A stretch of 64,000 nucleotides of DNA from Diphasiastrum complanatum (lineage: Eukaryota; Streptophyta; Lycopodiopsida; Lycopodiales; Lycopodiaceae): NCBI GenBank assembly GCA_029204225.1, contig CM055098.1, positions 20,367,746 through 20,431,745 on the forward strand. Reading direction: 5' to 3'. The position numbers and the translations under genes were made by a program. The notes beneath the pieces are model-generated. The model saw only the letters and a list, made by a program, of their open reading frames with translations, searched no databases and was not told where the DNA came from. The stretch's first letter is position 1. Every line of letters begins with the position of its first letter. Positions 22,321-32,428 of the stretch are shown here, piece by piece.

Positions 22321-25300
22321 ATGGCTACAAATGGAGGCTACATGTTGGAAAGCAATGATAGGCTTACCTCCCTCAACTATTCTACTTGGAAAGTAAGGAT
22401 GGAGTCTTTGCTTGAGATGAATGAGTTGATGGATATTGTTGTAGGTGTGGAGGAGAGACCTTTGGCACCTCAAGAACAATTGAGGTATGACAAGAGGGCA
22501 AAGAAAGCCCTTCACATGATCAAGATGAATGTGACAAATGAGCTTATCAAAGAGGTTGGTAAGTGCACATCATCTAGTGAAGCTTGGGAAGCCTTGAAGA
22601 AGGTTTATGAATCCAAGTCTACTTCTAGAGTGTTGACTTTAAGAAGGCAAATCTTTTCTTGTATGCAAAAGAAGAGTGAGAATGGACATGCTTTTGTTTT
22701 GAGAGTTAAAGCATTGAATGATGAGTTAGCATGCATTAATGATGGCATAAATAATGAGGAGCTTGTTCAAGTGATTCTCAATGGCTTGTTGGATGATCAT
22801 GCTAATCTTGTTCAAAGTTATGCTATCCAAAAATGTTTACCAAGTGTTGGAGACTTGCAAGAGGTCTTGTTGGCTGAAGAATTCAGGTTGCAAGCAAGAG
22901 TGGGAGCATCTTCTACATCTCAAGGAGGAGAAGAGGAGGCAATGTTCTCTAAAGGCAAGTTCAAGGGCAAAGGTAAAAGCAATTGGTCTAAAGGGCAAGA
23001 CCAAGGTGAGCACTCTACTTTTGGCAAAAAGAAGGATAGATCTAAGCTAAAATGTTTCTATTGTGGAGTCAAAGGGCATTTTGCTAGTGATTGTTTTAAG
23101 AAAAAGAGGGATCAAGGGGAAAAGCAAACCAATCTAACTATTGATGAGGGTGGGGATGAGCTTCTTTCAAATGATGCTTTTGTTATGTCATCTTGCTTGT
23201 TGGCTAATCATGGAGACATTGATCCTTGGTGGATTGATAGTGGAGCCACTTCTCATATGACATATCATAAAGAGTATTTTTCATCTTTAATGGCATTTGA
23301 TGGTGATAGGAAGGTAATCTATACCGCAAATGATGGTGAGTGTGCAATCAAGGGGATTGGCACAATTCCTATTTCACTTTCTACAAATAGGAATATAGAA
23401 TTGAAAGATGTTTTGCTCATTCCATCCATTACCAAGAACTTACTTAGTGTAAGCCAAATGCTTGACAAAGGATTCAAAGTTGAGTTTGATGGTGATGCTT
23501 GCTTGATCAAAAAGGGGTGTAGTATCATTGCAAAAGGGAAAAGGCAAGGGAAATTGTTCAAGCTTGATGCATGTGTTGTTGCTAACCAAGTTGGATGCAT
23601 GGCAAATGAACAAATGTCAATTCAAGAGGTATGGCATAAAAGGATGGGACATCTCAACTACAAGGCCTTGGAGGTAATAGCCAAAAAGGAGGTAGTAAGG
23701 GGACTTCCCAAGTCTCTTACTTGCTTGAATCATGTTTGTGAAGAATGTGCTTTGTCTAAATCACATAGATTGCCATATACTAGATCTATATCTAGATCTA
23801 AGATGCCTTTTTCTCTCTTGCATTCGGATATTCATGGTGTTACTACAATTAGCAATGGAGGTGCTAAGATGTATGTAACTTTCATTGATGATTTTAGTAG
23901 ATTTTGTTGGGTTTATCTACTAAAGAGCAAGGATGAGGTGTTTGATGTGTTTGTCAAGTTCAAAGTTGCTATTGAGACTCAATTTACAACCAAAATCAAA
24001 TGCTTGAGGAGCGACAATGGTGGTGAATACATTTCTAACAAATTCAAAGCCTTTTGCGATGAGCATGGGATCAAGAGGGAGTACACATGTCCAAGAACAC
24101 CACAACAAAATGGAGTGGCCGAGAGGAAGAATAGAACCTTGTGTGAGAGTGCAAAGGCAATGAGATTGAATGCTAATCTTCCTAAACCTTTTTGGAGTGA
24201 TGCTTTGTTGTGTGCAAATTTCCTATGCAATAGATGGCCAAGTGTTGTATTGGAAGGAAAAACCCCTTTTGAAGCTTTGTTTGGTACGAAGCCTAATGTC
24301 AAGTTTCTAAGAACTTTTGGATGCATTTGCTACTTCAACATTACTCTTGATGATAGAACTAAGGAGGATCCATCTTCAAGAAAGGGCATTTTTGTTGGTT
24401 ATAGTGAAGTAAGCAAAGCATATAGGATTTATGTTCCTTCAATCAAGAAAGTGTTCACAAGTAGGGATGTCAGTTTTGATGAAGGTAACATTCCAAAAGT
24501 TGTTTCAAGTGATGATGGTGTTGTTGCAACTAATGTGCTTGATGACAATGGAGTTGATGACACATTGAATGTGGATGTTGAAGAAGCCTCTTCAAGTCAA
24601 ATTCCAAGGAGAACTCCAAGGCATAAAGTGAAACCCTCAAGGCTCACTTATGATGGCAAAGGTAAGCAAGTGGTGGATGGATCCAACTATGCTTTCCTAA
24701 CTTCTTTTGATGTACCTTCATGTGTAGATGAAGCAAGGCAAGAAGAGGAATGGATCCAAGCAATGGATCTTGAGTTTGAAGCACTTATGAAGAACAACAC
24801 ATGGAGATTGGTGGAGCTTCCAAAGGGCAAAAGTGCAATTGGATGCAAATGGATCTTCAAGGTAAAGACAAATCAAGATGGATCTATCAACAAGTTGAAG
24901 GCAAGGTTGGTGGCTAAAGGTTATGCTCAAGAGCATGGCATTGACTATGAGGAAACCTTTGCACCCGTGGCAAAGATGGTGAGCATAAGAGTAATCATTT
25001 CCCTTGCAACTCTTTATGGATGGGATCTTTGGCAATTAGACATTTCTAATGCTTTCTTGAATGGTGATCTTGAAGAGGAAGTCTACATGGAGCAACCCGA
25101 GAGCTATGTTTCTCATAGCAAGCCTAATCATGTGTGTTTTCTACAAAAAAGTTTGTATGGTCTTAAGCAAGCACCAAGGAGTTGGTATGCTAGGCTTAAC
25201 TCTTTTCTACTTTCTCAAAACTTCACTATGAGTGAGTATGATCATTCACTTTACTTTAGAATTAGTGCTAATGATGTTACAATCCTTCTAATTTATGTGG

Positions 25301-26271
25301 ATGACATTATTTTAAGTGGAGGGAACAAGGAAGATATAGAAGATATCAAGAAAGCACTAAAAAAGGAATTTGAAGTGCATGATCTTGGTCTTTTGAGCTA
25401 TATCTTAGGAATAGAAGTAATTAGAACTTCTCAAATCACTTTTATTTCACAAGAGAAGTATGCTATTTCTATTCTCAATAGATTTCATATGGTAGATGCA
25501 AATCCTATTGATACACCTATGGAATCACATGTAAAGCTAACTATAAGAGGTAATGAAAGATCCTTCGAGGACATTACTCTCTATAGGAAGCTAATAGGTT
25601 CTCTTATATATCTAACCATCACAAGACCTGATTTATCTTATTGTGTTGGTAGATTAAGCCAATTCATGCAAGATCCTAGCATAGAACATTGGAAACTAGG
25701 AAAGAGGATCTTGAGATACATCTCGGGAACAAAAGATTTTGGCATTGTTTATAGAGGCTCATCACCTAACTTATTTGGTTTTTCAGATTCAGATTTTGCA
25801 GGAGACCTTATGGATAGAAAATCCATAAATGCACATGCTATTTTCATAGGTGATGGAGCTATCTCATGGATGTCGAAGAAACAAGCAACTATATCACTTT
25901 CTTCTAGTGAGGCCGAGTACAAAGCTTTGACATCATGCACAAAGGAGATGGTGTGGATCAAGAGGATGATTATGGAGCTTCATTTGCTGGATTTTTCAGA
26001 GAGTCCAATCATCTTTTGTGACAACCTTTCAGCCCAAAGTCTAGCAAGCAATCCGGTTTTCCATGCAAGGAGCAAACATATCGAGGTGGCTTACCATTTT
26101 GTGAGAGAACAAGTGTTGGCAAAAGAGATCAAGCTTGAACATGTCCCATCAAAGGAATGTGTGGCTGATATCTTTACCAAAGCATTGGGAAAGGACTTAT
26201 TTTTCAAGCATAGAACAAGTCTTGGTGTACTTTCTAAATCTATGCTAAAACTAGTTGAAGAGGGAGTGTGA
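22321..26271 (+). CDS. Copia D1 gag-pol polyprotein, intact (1316 aa)
   Basis: A single open frame encodes all parts of a copia element. The gag N-terminus has YSTWKVRMESLLEM and VLTLRRQIF; the zinc knuckle is CX2CX4HX4C at residues 245-258. The protease Asp is at 306 in WWIDSGATSHMT, and the pre-integrase His/Cys motif runs about 439-475 (CEECALSK). Integrase has D503, D565 and E601, a DD35E spacing, followed by ERKNRTLCESAKAMR. RT has the YVDD box at 992-995, and RNase H has SDSDFAGD (about 1155) and SSSEAEYKAL (about 1197). The tail DIFTKALGK ends in VEEGV. The start is the first ATG after the leader and aligns with C2. The stop TGA lies inside the first bases of the 3' LTR. Every key catalytic residue I looked for is present. 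Products act in cytoplasmic virus-like particles and in the nucleus for integration. Confidence 0.97.
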   Translation: MATNGGYMLESNDRLTSLNYSTWKVRMESLLEMNELMDIVVGVEERPLAPQEQLRYDKRAKKALHMIKMNVTNELIKEVGKCTSSSEAWEALKKVYESKSTSRVLTLRRQIFSCMQKKSENGHAFVLRVKALNDELACINDGINNEELVQVILNGLLDDHANLVQSYAIQKCLPSVGDLQEVLLAEEFRLQARVGASSTSQGGEEEAMFSKGKFKGKGKSNWSKGQDQGEHSTFGKKKDRSKLKCFYCGVKGHFASDCFKKKRDQGEKQTNLTIDEGGDELLSNDAFVMSSCLLANHGDIDPWWIDSGATSHMTYHKEYFSSLMAFDGDRKVIYTANDGECAIKGIGTIPISLSTNRNIELKDVLLIPSITKNLLSVSQMLDKGFKVEFDGDACLIKKGCSIIAKGKRQGKLFKLDACVVANQVGCMANEQMSIQEVWHKRMGHLNYKALEVIAKKEVVRGLPKSLTCLNHVCEECALSKSHRLPYTRSISRSKMPFSLLHSDIHGVTTISNGGAKMYVTFIDDFSRFCWVYLLKSKDEVFDVFVKFKVAIETQFTTKIKCLRSDNGGEYISNKFKAFCDEHGIKREYTCPRTPQQNGVAERKNRTLCESAKAMRLNANLPKPFWSDALLCANFLCNRWPSVVLEGKTPFEALFGTKPNVKFLRTFGCICYFNITLDDRTKEDPSSRKGIFVGYSEVSKAYRIYVPSIKKVFTSRDVSFDEGNIPKVVSSDDGVVATNVLDDNGVDDTLNVDVEEASSSQIPRRTPRHKVKPSRLTYDGKGKQVVDGSNYAFLTSFDVPSCVDEARQEEEWIQAMDLEFEALMKNNTWRLVELPKGKSAIGCKWIFKVKTNQDGSINKLKARLVAKGYAQEHGIDYEETFAPVAKMVSIRVIISLATLYGWDLWQLDISNAFLNGDLEEEVYMEQPESYVSHSKPNHVCFLQKSLYGLKQAPRSWYARLNSFLLSQNFTMSEYDHSLYFRISANDVTILLIYVDDIILSGGNKEDIEDIKKALKKEFEVHDLGLLSYILGIEVIRTSQITFISQEKYAISILNRFHMVDANPIDTPMESHVKLTIRGNERSFEDITLYRKLIGSLIYLTITRPDLSYCVGRLSQFMQDPSIEHWKLGKRILRYISGTKDFGIVYRGSSPNLFGFSDSDFAGDLMDRKSINAHAIFIGDGAISWMSKKQATISLSSSEAEYKALTSCTKEMVWIKRMIMELHLLDFSESPIIFCDNLSAQSLASNPVFHARSKHIEVAYHFVREQVLAKEIKLEHVPSKECVADIFTKALGKDLFFKHRTSLGVLSKSMLKLVEEGV
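26257..26266 (+). other. PPT of D1
   Basis: GAAGAGGGAG immediately before the 3' LTR. It overlaps the last codons of gag-pol. Confidence 0.9.
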
Positions 26272-26919
26272 AAAATTGTCAACTAGTAGTATTTTCCTAA
26301 CTTGAGATTTTGTAGGCCTATGGCCAAATAAAAGTTAGAGATAGGTTCATACATGTATGTAGAGGCCCAAAGTATGTGTACACTACTTTTGAGGTCACAT
26401 TAATTAGAGGAGGTCGAGTGTGGAGCTCTTCTATTGGCTCATAATTTGGTGCATTCCTATTTGACCAAATTTCTAGGTATATGGGTGAATCCTATTGGAC
26501 CCCAATTTTAGCCTATCATAAGACAAGTGGCCAAGAGGCACTATGGCTGCTATAAATAGCCATCTCCACGAGTATGTACACATCTCATTTTCATTCTATT
26601 GAATGAATGTTATGCTCTTTGAAGGTCCATCTTCTTCTCTCTCACTTTTTTGTTCATATCTTGCATTCTAGCCACTAGAATTGTGATTTCTTTGTTGCTA
26701 TGGCTTCACACGTGTGAAATGCAGGTTGTAGGCTCTGAAGTACGGACAGGGACAGCAAGTTTCTGTTTGTGGAAGCTTATGATCAGATTTTGATGTTTAG
26801 TTGATGTTTAGTATGCTTAACATCACAATTTCTATCATTTTTTCAATCTAGATGTGCATAACTTCCATGGCCAAGATCTTTATGAAACTTTAGCATCTTT
26901 TGGATCTGAGTTTTTCACA
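26267..26919 (+). repeat. 3' LTR of D1
   Basis: 653 bp, TGTGAAAAATTG ... GAGTTTTTCACA. Its first bases supply the gag-pol stop codon. Confidence 0.97.
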
Positions 26920-26924
26920 TATGC

Positions 26925-27248
26925 TTCATTGAGATCAATAGATCATTGTCATTGTTTCTTCCTCCATTGAGAGCATTGTTGTGTGTATTGTCTTCAAGCT
27001 ATTGTGTATGATCTTAGGTGCTTTCCAAAAGTGGTAGGCTGATGTATTATGGACTGTATAATGCTATTTTGGGCCGCACTTGATGTTTATGGAAGTTTCC
27101 ATTTGTGATAAATGCTTTTTGATCAAGTTCTTTGCATTCTAGGTAGCATAGAATGTGTTGCCAATTCCTAGCTTATGTAGTTTGGAGTGCAAGCATTCAA
27201 GCCAATGATCTTGGAGTTTAGATCCACTTAGGATCTGTATTTTTCACA
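26925..27248 (+). repeat. 5' LTR of C1, second part
   Basis: Continuation after D1. 331 + 324 = 655 bp, the same as the 3' LTR. It ends GTATTTTTCACA before the PBS. Confidence 0.95.
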
Positions 27249-27260
27249 TGGTATCAGAGC
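27249..27260 (+). other. PBS of C1
   Basis: TGGTATCAGAGC directly after the LTR. Confidence 0.95.
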
Positions 27261-28421
27261 TGGTTGGCTTCTATTTACAGTAAGTATTCCATTTTTGGTG
27301 ATATTTGGATGTTTGATCAAGTTCTAGCATGATTTTGCATTGCTTTGTTGATCAAATCTTACTAACCTTTGTTTTGTGAGTTGAACTTGTGGATCAAAAG
27401 CATATTTCAAGTCTATTGAAGATCAGAGGCTGAAAAGAAACTATTTTGGATCAGATCATAACACCTAATCATTTGTGATTGTGAGGCTTGTGCATATTCA
27501 ATACTAACAATGTTCTTTTCAATCCTATTGTTGACAATCTCCATTCTTGGATGAACACTCTCCTTAAGTGGATGAAAACTTCTCCTTAAGTGGATGACAA
27601 ATGCTCTTTTGAGTGAGTTGTAATTCTCCTAAAGGCTGAGCAAAGCTCCCATTTGGATGAAAGATCCCCTTTTTTGGGTGAACATATTGTAAGCTCCATT
27701 GTGAAGAGCATATTGTAAAGATTGTCATCAATTTTGGCATAAATTTTGGTGTACTTTGTTGAGCATGTAAGTAACTCTCCTTATGTAATTTGATTGGAGC
27801 ATTTGCTGGAAGGTGTTAACCATTATGCAAGTGTGTTTTCAGGTTCTTAACAGGTTGAGGAACATTCTCATGTGAAGTGATCTTAGATCTACATCTAAAC
27901 ACCAAGATTTGACAAGATAGTGAAGCTAGTCTTGTGATTCACTAAGTGTGCTCATTCATTCACCTCTAAATCTTGTATTTATCACTTGCTGGAGTTTATA
28001 AACTTTTAGAAGTGTGGTTTACATGTGGTTTTACAGGTTGAATCAATATCTTAGTGTGTTGATCATATGTTGATCAAGTTTGTTCATTACTAGGTAATCT
28101 TGGCATCCTAGTTTTGGGTATTTTCTAAGAATGCAAGTAACTCTTCACACCATAACTTGATTTGGTCACTTGCTGGAAAGTTTGAGAGCTTAAGCAAGAG
28201 TGTGTTCAGGTTGGTTTGATTTTGTAATCCATTCTTAGTGTGTGCAAAGTGTTGCATGTGTTTCAATCTTCCTTTCTATGCTTGGAAACCATCTAGGTTC
28301 AAGATAGAAGTGTTTTAGGGTCCTAAATCTTCATAGATCTCTTTATCTATCATTTGTTGAGAGAAAAGTGAGTGCTAAGTGCTTTAGGACAGAACCTAAA
28401 AGTTGAAGAAACATTAGAATC
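27261..28421 (+). other. Long repeated leader of C1
   Basis: 1161 bp between PBS and gag ATG, the same length as in C2 (45020-46180). It contains three diverged copies of a module with 'cttgctgga' or 'tttgctgga' followed 45-60 bp later by a 'gtgt..ttcaggtt'-type end (about 27800-27850, 27983-28040, 28160-28215). It also has short tandem 'ctccttaagtggatga' copies at 27561-27600. No conserved coding frame. Confidence 0.7.
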
Positions 28422-31400
28422 ATGGCTTCCAATGGTGGGATCATGCTAGAGTCTAGTGAAAGGTTGAGTTCATCAAACTACTCTACTTGGAAAGTGAGGA
28501 TGGAGTCCTTACTTGAGTTGAATGAACTCATGGACATAGTTGCAGAAATTGAAGAGAGACCTCTCACACTTCAAGAGCAACAAAGGTTTGATAAGAAGGC
28601 CAAAAGGGCTCTTCATATCATTAAAATGAATGTTACAAATGAACTTCTCAAGGAAGTTGGAAAGTGTCAAAGTGCAAGTGAGGCATGGAATGCCTTAAAG
28701 AAGCTCTTTGAATCAAAGTCCACATCTAGGGTATTGACCCTAAGGAGACAAATATTTTCTAGTAGGCAAAGAGAGGGTGAAAGTGCTCATGCATTTATCT
28801 TGAGAGTTAAGTCCCTAAGTGATGATTTAGCATGCATTGATGAGAACATAAAAGATGGTGAAATAGTCCAAGTTATGTTGAATGGTTTGCTAAATGAACA
28901 TGCTAACCTTGTGCAAAGTTTTGCCATTCAAAGAGTCTTGCCAAGTGTGGTTGACCTGCAAGAAATTTTATTGGCTGAAGAACATAGGTTGCAATCAAAG
29001 CTTGATGGTGCATCCTTGCAAGGTGGAGGTGAAGAGGCTTTCTTCACAAAAGGCAAATTCAAGGGCAAAGGTAAAGGCAAAGGGAAATGGTCCAAAGGTG
29101 GTAACTTTGATCATGATGATCACTCTTCCTCTTCCTCTTCTACTAAGAACAATAAGTCAAAGTTCAAGTGCTTTTATTGTGGGATAAAAGGTCATTTTGC
29201 AAATGAATGTTATAAGAAGAAAAGAGAGCAAGGAGAGAGGCAAGGAAATCTTACAATAGATGAGGAAGAACATAACACATGTGAATCACTTGTTTTGACT
29301 TCAAGTTTGTTAGCCAACATAGATGATAATGATCCTTGGTGGATTGATAGTGGAGCCTCATCTCACATGACAAGACATAAGGAATACTTTACATCCTTAT
29401 TGTCTTATGAGGGAGAAGGTAACATCATCTACACTGCAAATGACGGTCAATGTGACATCAAAGGCATAGGCACTATTCCTATTTCCCTTTCAACAAATAG
29501 GAAAGCAAATCTTGAAAATGTTTTGTACATTCCTTCAATCACTAAGAATTTGCTTAGTGTAAGTCAAATGATTGACAAAGGACTTGATGTGGAGTTCATT
29601 GGAGATGCATGTTTGATAAGTAAATGTGGATCCTTGATTGCTCAAGGTAGGAGGCATGGTAAACTTTTCAAGCTTGATGCATGTGTGATCTCTAATCATG
29701 AAGGATGTATGGCTAGGGAGCAATTGACAAACCAAGAAGTTTGGCACAAGAGGTTGGGCCATCCCAACTTCAAATCTTTGGAGGTAATGGCAAAGAAAGA
29801 GCTTGTTCTTGGTCTCCCTAAAAGTCTTGTTGCAAACAATAGTGTTTGTGAACATTGTGCCTTGTCCAAATCTCATAGACTTGCTTATTCTAGATCTACT
29901 TCTAGATCTAAAGAAGCTTTTCAACTTGTGCATTATGATATTCATTCTTCTAGTACAACTAGCAATGGTGGGGCAAAGATGTATGCAACTTTCATTGATG
30001 ACTTTAGTAGGTATACTTGGATCTATCTTCTTAAAAGTAAGGATGAAGTGTTTGCTGCATTTGTCAAGTTCAAGAATGAAATGGAAAACCAATTCAATAC
30101 AAAGATCAAATGCTTAAGATCTGATAATGGAGGGGAATACACCTCAAATAGGTTCAAAGACTTTTGTATAGCACATGGGATTAAGAGGGAGATGTCTAGT
30201 CCTAGGACTCCACAACAGAATGGAGTGGCCGAGAGGAAGAATAGAACCCTTTGTGAATGTGCCAAGGCAATGAGACTACATGCTAATCTTGCTAAGTCTT
30301 TTTGGGGGGAAGCTTTAGCATGTGCTAACTATCTATGTAATAGATGGACAAGTGCTTCCTTGGATGGTAAAACTCCTCATGAGGTTCTTTATGGTAGAAG
30401 GCCGAGTGTCAAGCATTGTAGGATCTTTGGATGTACATGTTTTGTCAATATCACACTTGATGATAGAACTAAAGAAGATCCTTCATCAAAGAAGGGTGTG
30501 TTTGTTGGCTATAGTGAAGTAAGCAAGGCTTACAAAGTGTACATTCCTTCTACAAAGAAAGTTGTCATAAGTAGGGATGTCATCTTTCATGAAGAGAATG
30601 TTTCCAATGTTGTTGATGTTGATGTTGATGTGCCTACTAATCATCATGATGTGCAAGATGTCTTGGATGAAGATGGAGATGCCACTCCAAAGCAAACTTC
30701 AAGGAAGACTCAAAGGCAAAGGGCTAAGCCATCAAGGCTAACCTATGATGAAAAAGGAAAGCAAGTGGTGGACAACTCTAACTTTGCTTTTCTTACCTCT
30801 TTTGATGAACCAACTTGTGTAGGTGAAGCAATTCAAAAGAAGGAATGGATCCAAGCCATGGATCATGAGCATCAAGCACTCATCAAAAGCAACACATGGA
30901 GGTTGGTAAAGCTTCCAAAGGACAAGAAGGCAATTGGTTGTAAGTGGATCTTCAAGATCAAGACAAATCAAGATGGATCAATCAACAAGTACAAGGCAAG
31001 GTTGGTGGCAAAGGGGTATGCTCAAGAATATGGTATTGACTATGACGAGACCTTTGCACCCGTGGCAAAGATGGTAACTATTCGAATCCTAATCTCTCTT
31101 GCAACTCTTTATGATTGGGATATGTGGCAAATGGATGTTACTAATGCCTTCTTGAATGGTGATCTTGAAGAAGATATTTACATGGAGCAACCCGAGGGCT
31201 ATGTTTCACATGATGAGCCTAATCATGTGTGCTATCTCCAAAAGAGTTTGTATGGGCTAAAGCAAGCACCAAGGAGTTGATTCAGATTTTGCAGGTGATC
31301 AAATGGATAGGAAGTCAACAAGTGCCTTTGCAATCTATCTTGGAGATGGAGTGGTCTCATGGCTATCAAAGAAGCAACCAACTATCTCTCTATCTTCCAC

Positions 31401-31773
31401 CGAAGCCGAGTACAAGGCATTAACAACATGCACCAAGGAGATTCTTTGGATCAAGAGGATGTTATTGGATCTTCACTTGCTGGAACCAGAGAAGACTCCA
31501 ATCATACTTTGTGATAACCTTTCAGCCCAAAGCTTGGCAAGCAATCCTGTTTTTCATGCAAGGAGCAAGCACATTGAGATTGCTCACCATTTTGTGAGAG
31601 ATCAAGTCATTGCCAAAGAGGTGGAGCTTCAACATGTCTCTTCAAAGGAGTGTGTGGCTGATATCTTCACCAAACCATTGGGAAAGGACCTATATTTAAT
31701 GCATAGATCTAATCTTGGAATGTGCTCAAAGACTATGTTGAAACTAGCATCCAATGTTGAAGAGGGAGTGTGA
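28422..31773 (+). pseudogene. Copia C1 gag-pol with a 602-bp deletion
   Basis: The frame 28422-31280 (952 codons) covers gag, zinc knuckle (CFYCGIKGHFANEC), protease (WWIDSGASSHMT), integrase with NGVAERKNR, and RT up to YGLKQAPRS. There the sequence jumps to the RNase H part (DSDFAGDQMDRKS), which is open in another phase to the stop at 31773. Against C2 the missing piece matches 41560-42161 and includes the RT YVDD box. The length, 602, is not a multiple of three, hence the shift. The join shares a single base. The integrase keeps the family residues that C2 has changed. The product could be at most a gag-protease-integrase protein. Confidence 0.95.
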
Positions 31774-32423
31774 AAATTGTCAACATTTCCTAGCTAGTTT
31801 GAGACCTAAATTGGCTAAAATTGTAAATAGTTTTGGTTCTGGAGTTTTGCACGTGTGAACCAGGCCACAATGTTTTTATTTACTGTATTTTTTCAGTATG
31901 ATGAAGTGTCAAACTTCATACCCTTCAAAATGAGACCATTTTGATGTATTTTGGTCATATAAGCCATTTTTAGCTATTTTTCCTATATAGGGAATATCTA
32001 GGGTCAAGTACCTTCTAGAGAGAGGAGAGAGAGTCATCTTCCTCATCCATAAATAGTAGGGAAGTCGTGGAGAACAGGTTGGAGAAACCTTTTGTATGCT
32101 TCATTGAGATCAATAGATCATTGTCATTGTTTCTTCCTCCATTGAGAGCATTGTTGTGTGTATTGTCTTCAAGCTATTGTGTATGATCTTAGGTGCTTTC
32201 CAAAAGTGGTAGGCTGATGTATTATGGACTGTATAATGCTATTTTGGGCCGCACTTGATGTTTATGGAAGTTTCCATTTGTGATAAATGCTTTTTGATCA
32301 AGTTCTTTGCATTCTAGGTAGCATAGAATGTGTTGCCAATTCCTAGCTTATGTAGTTTGGAGTGCAAGCATTCAAGCCAATGATCTTGGAGTTTAGATCC
32401 ACTTAGGATCTGTATTTTTCACA
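31769..32423 (+). repeat. 3' LTR of C1
   Basis: 655 bp, preceded by the PPT gaagagggag (31759-31768). The gag-pol stop TGA falls in its first bases. I see no difference from the two parts of the 5' LTR. Confidence 0.95.
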
Positions 32424-32428
32424 CCAAA

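Larger units (their letters stand above)
21059..26919 (+). mobile_element. Ty1/copia element D1, complete and young
   Basis: 5861 bp, flanked by TATGC at 21054-21058 and 26920-26924, inside the 5' LTR of C1. Both LTRs are 653 bp and differ, as far as I can see, only at 21706 (g) against 26914 (t). PBS, leader, one uninterrupted gag-pol frame and PPT are all present. It is the innermost and youngest layer and the best candidate in the window for an autonomous, possibly active element. Confidence 0.97.
20728..32423 (+). mobile_element. Ty1/copia element C1 (hosts D1)
   Basis: The element is flanked by CCAAA at 20723-20727 and 32424-32428, inside A1 gag. The 5' LTR (split by D1) and the 3' LTR are both 655 bp, and I see no difference between them. 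Without D1 and one of its TSD copies the element is 5830 bp, exactly 602 bp shorter than C2. The difference is a single internal deletion at 31280. It has a PBS, a 1161-bp leader, gag-pol and a PPT. Confidence 0.95.
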
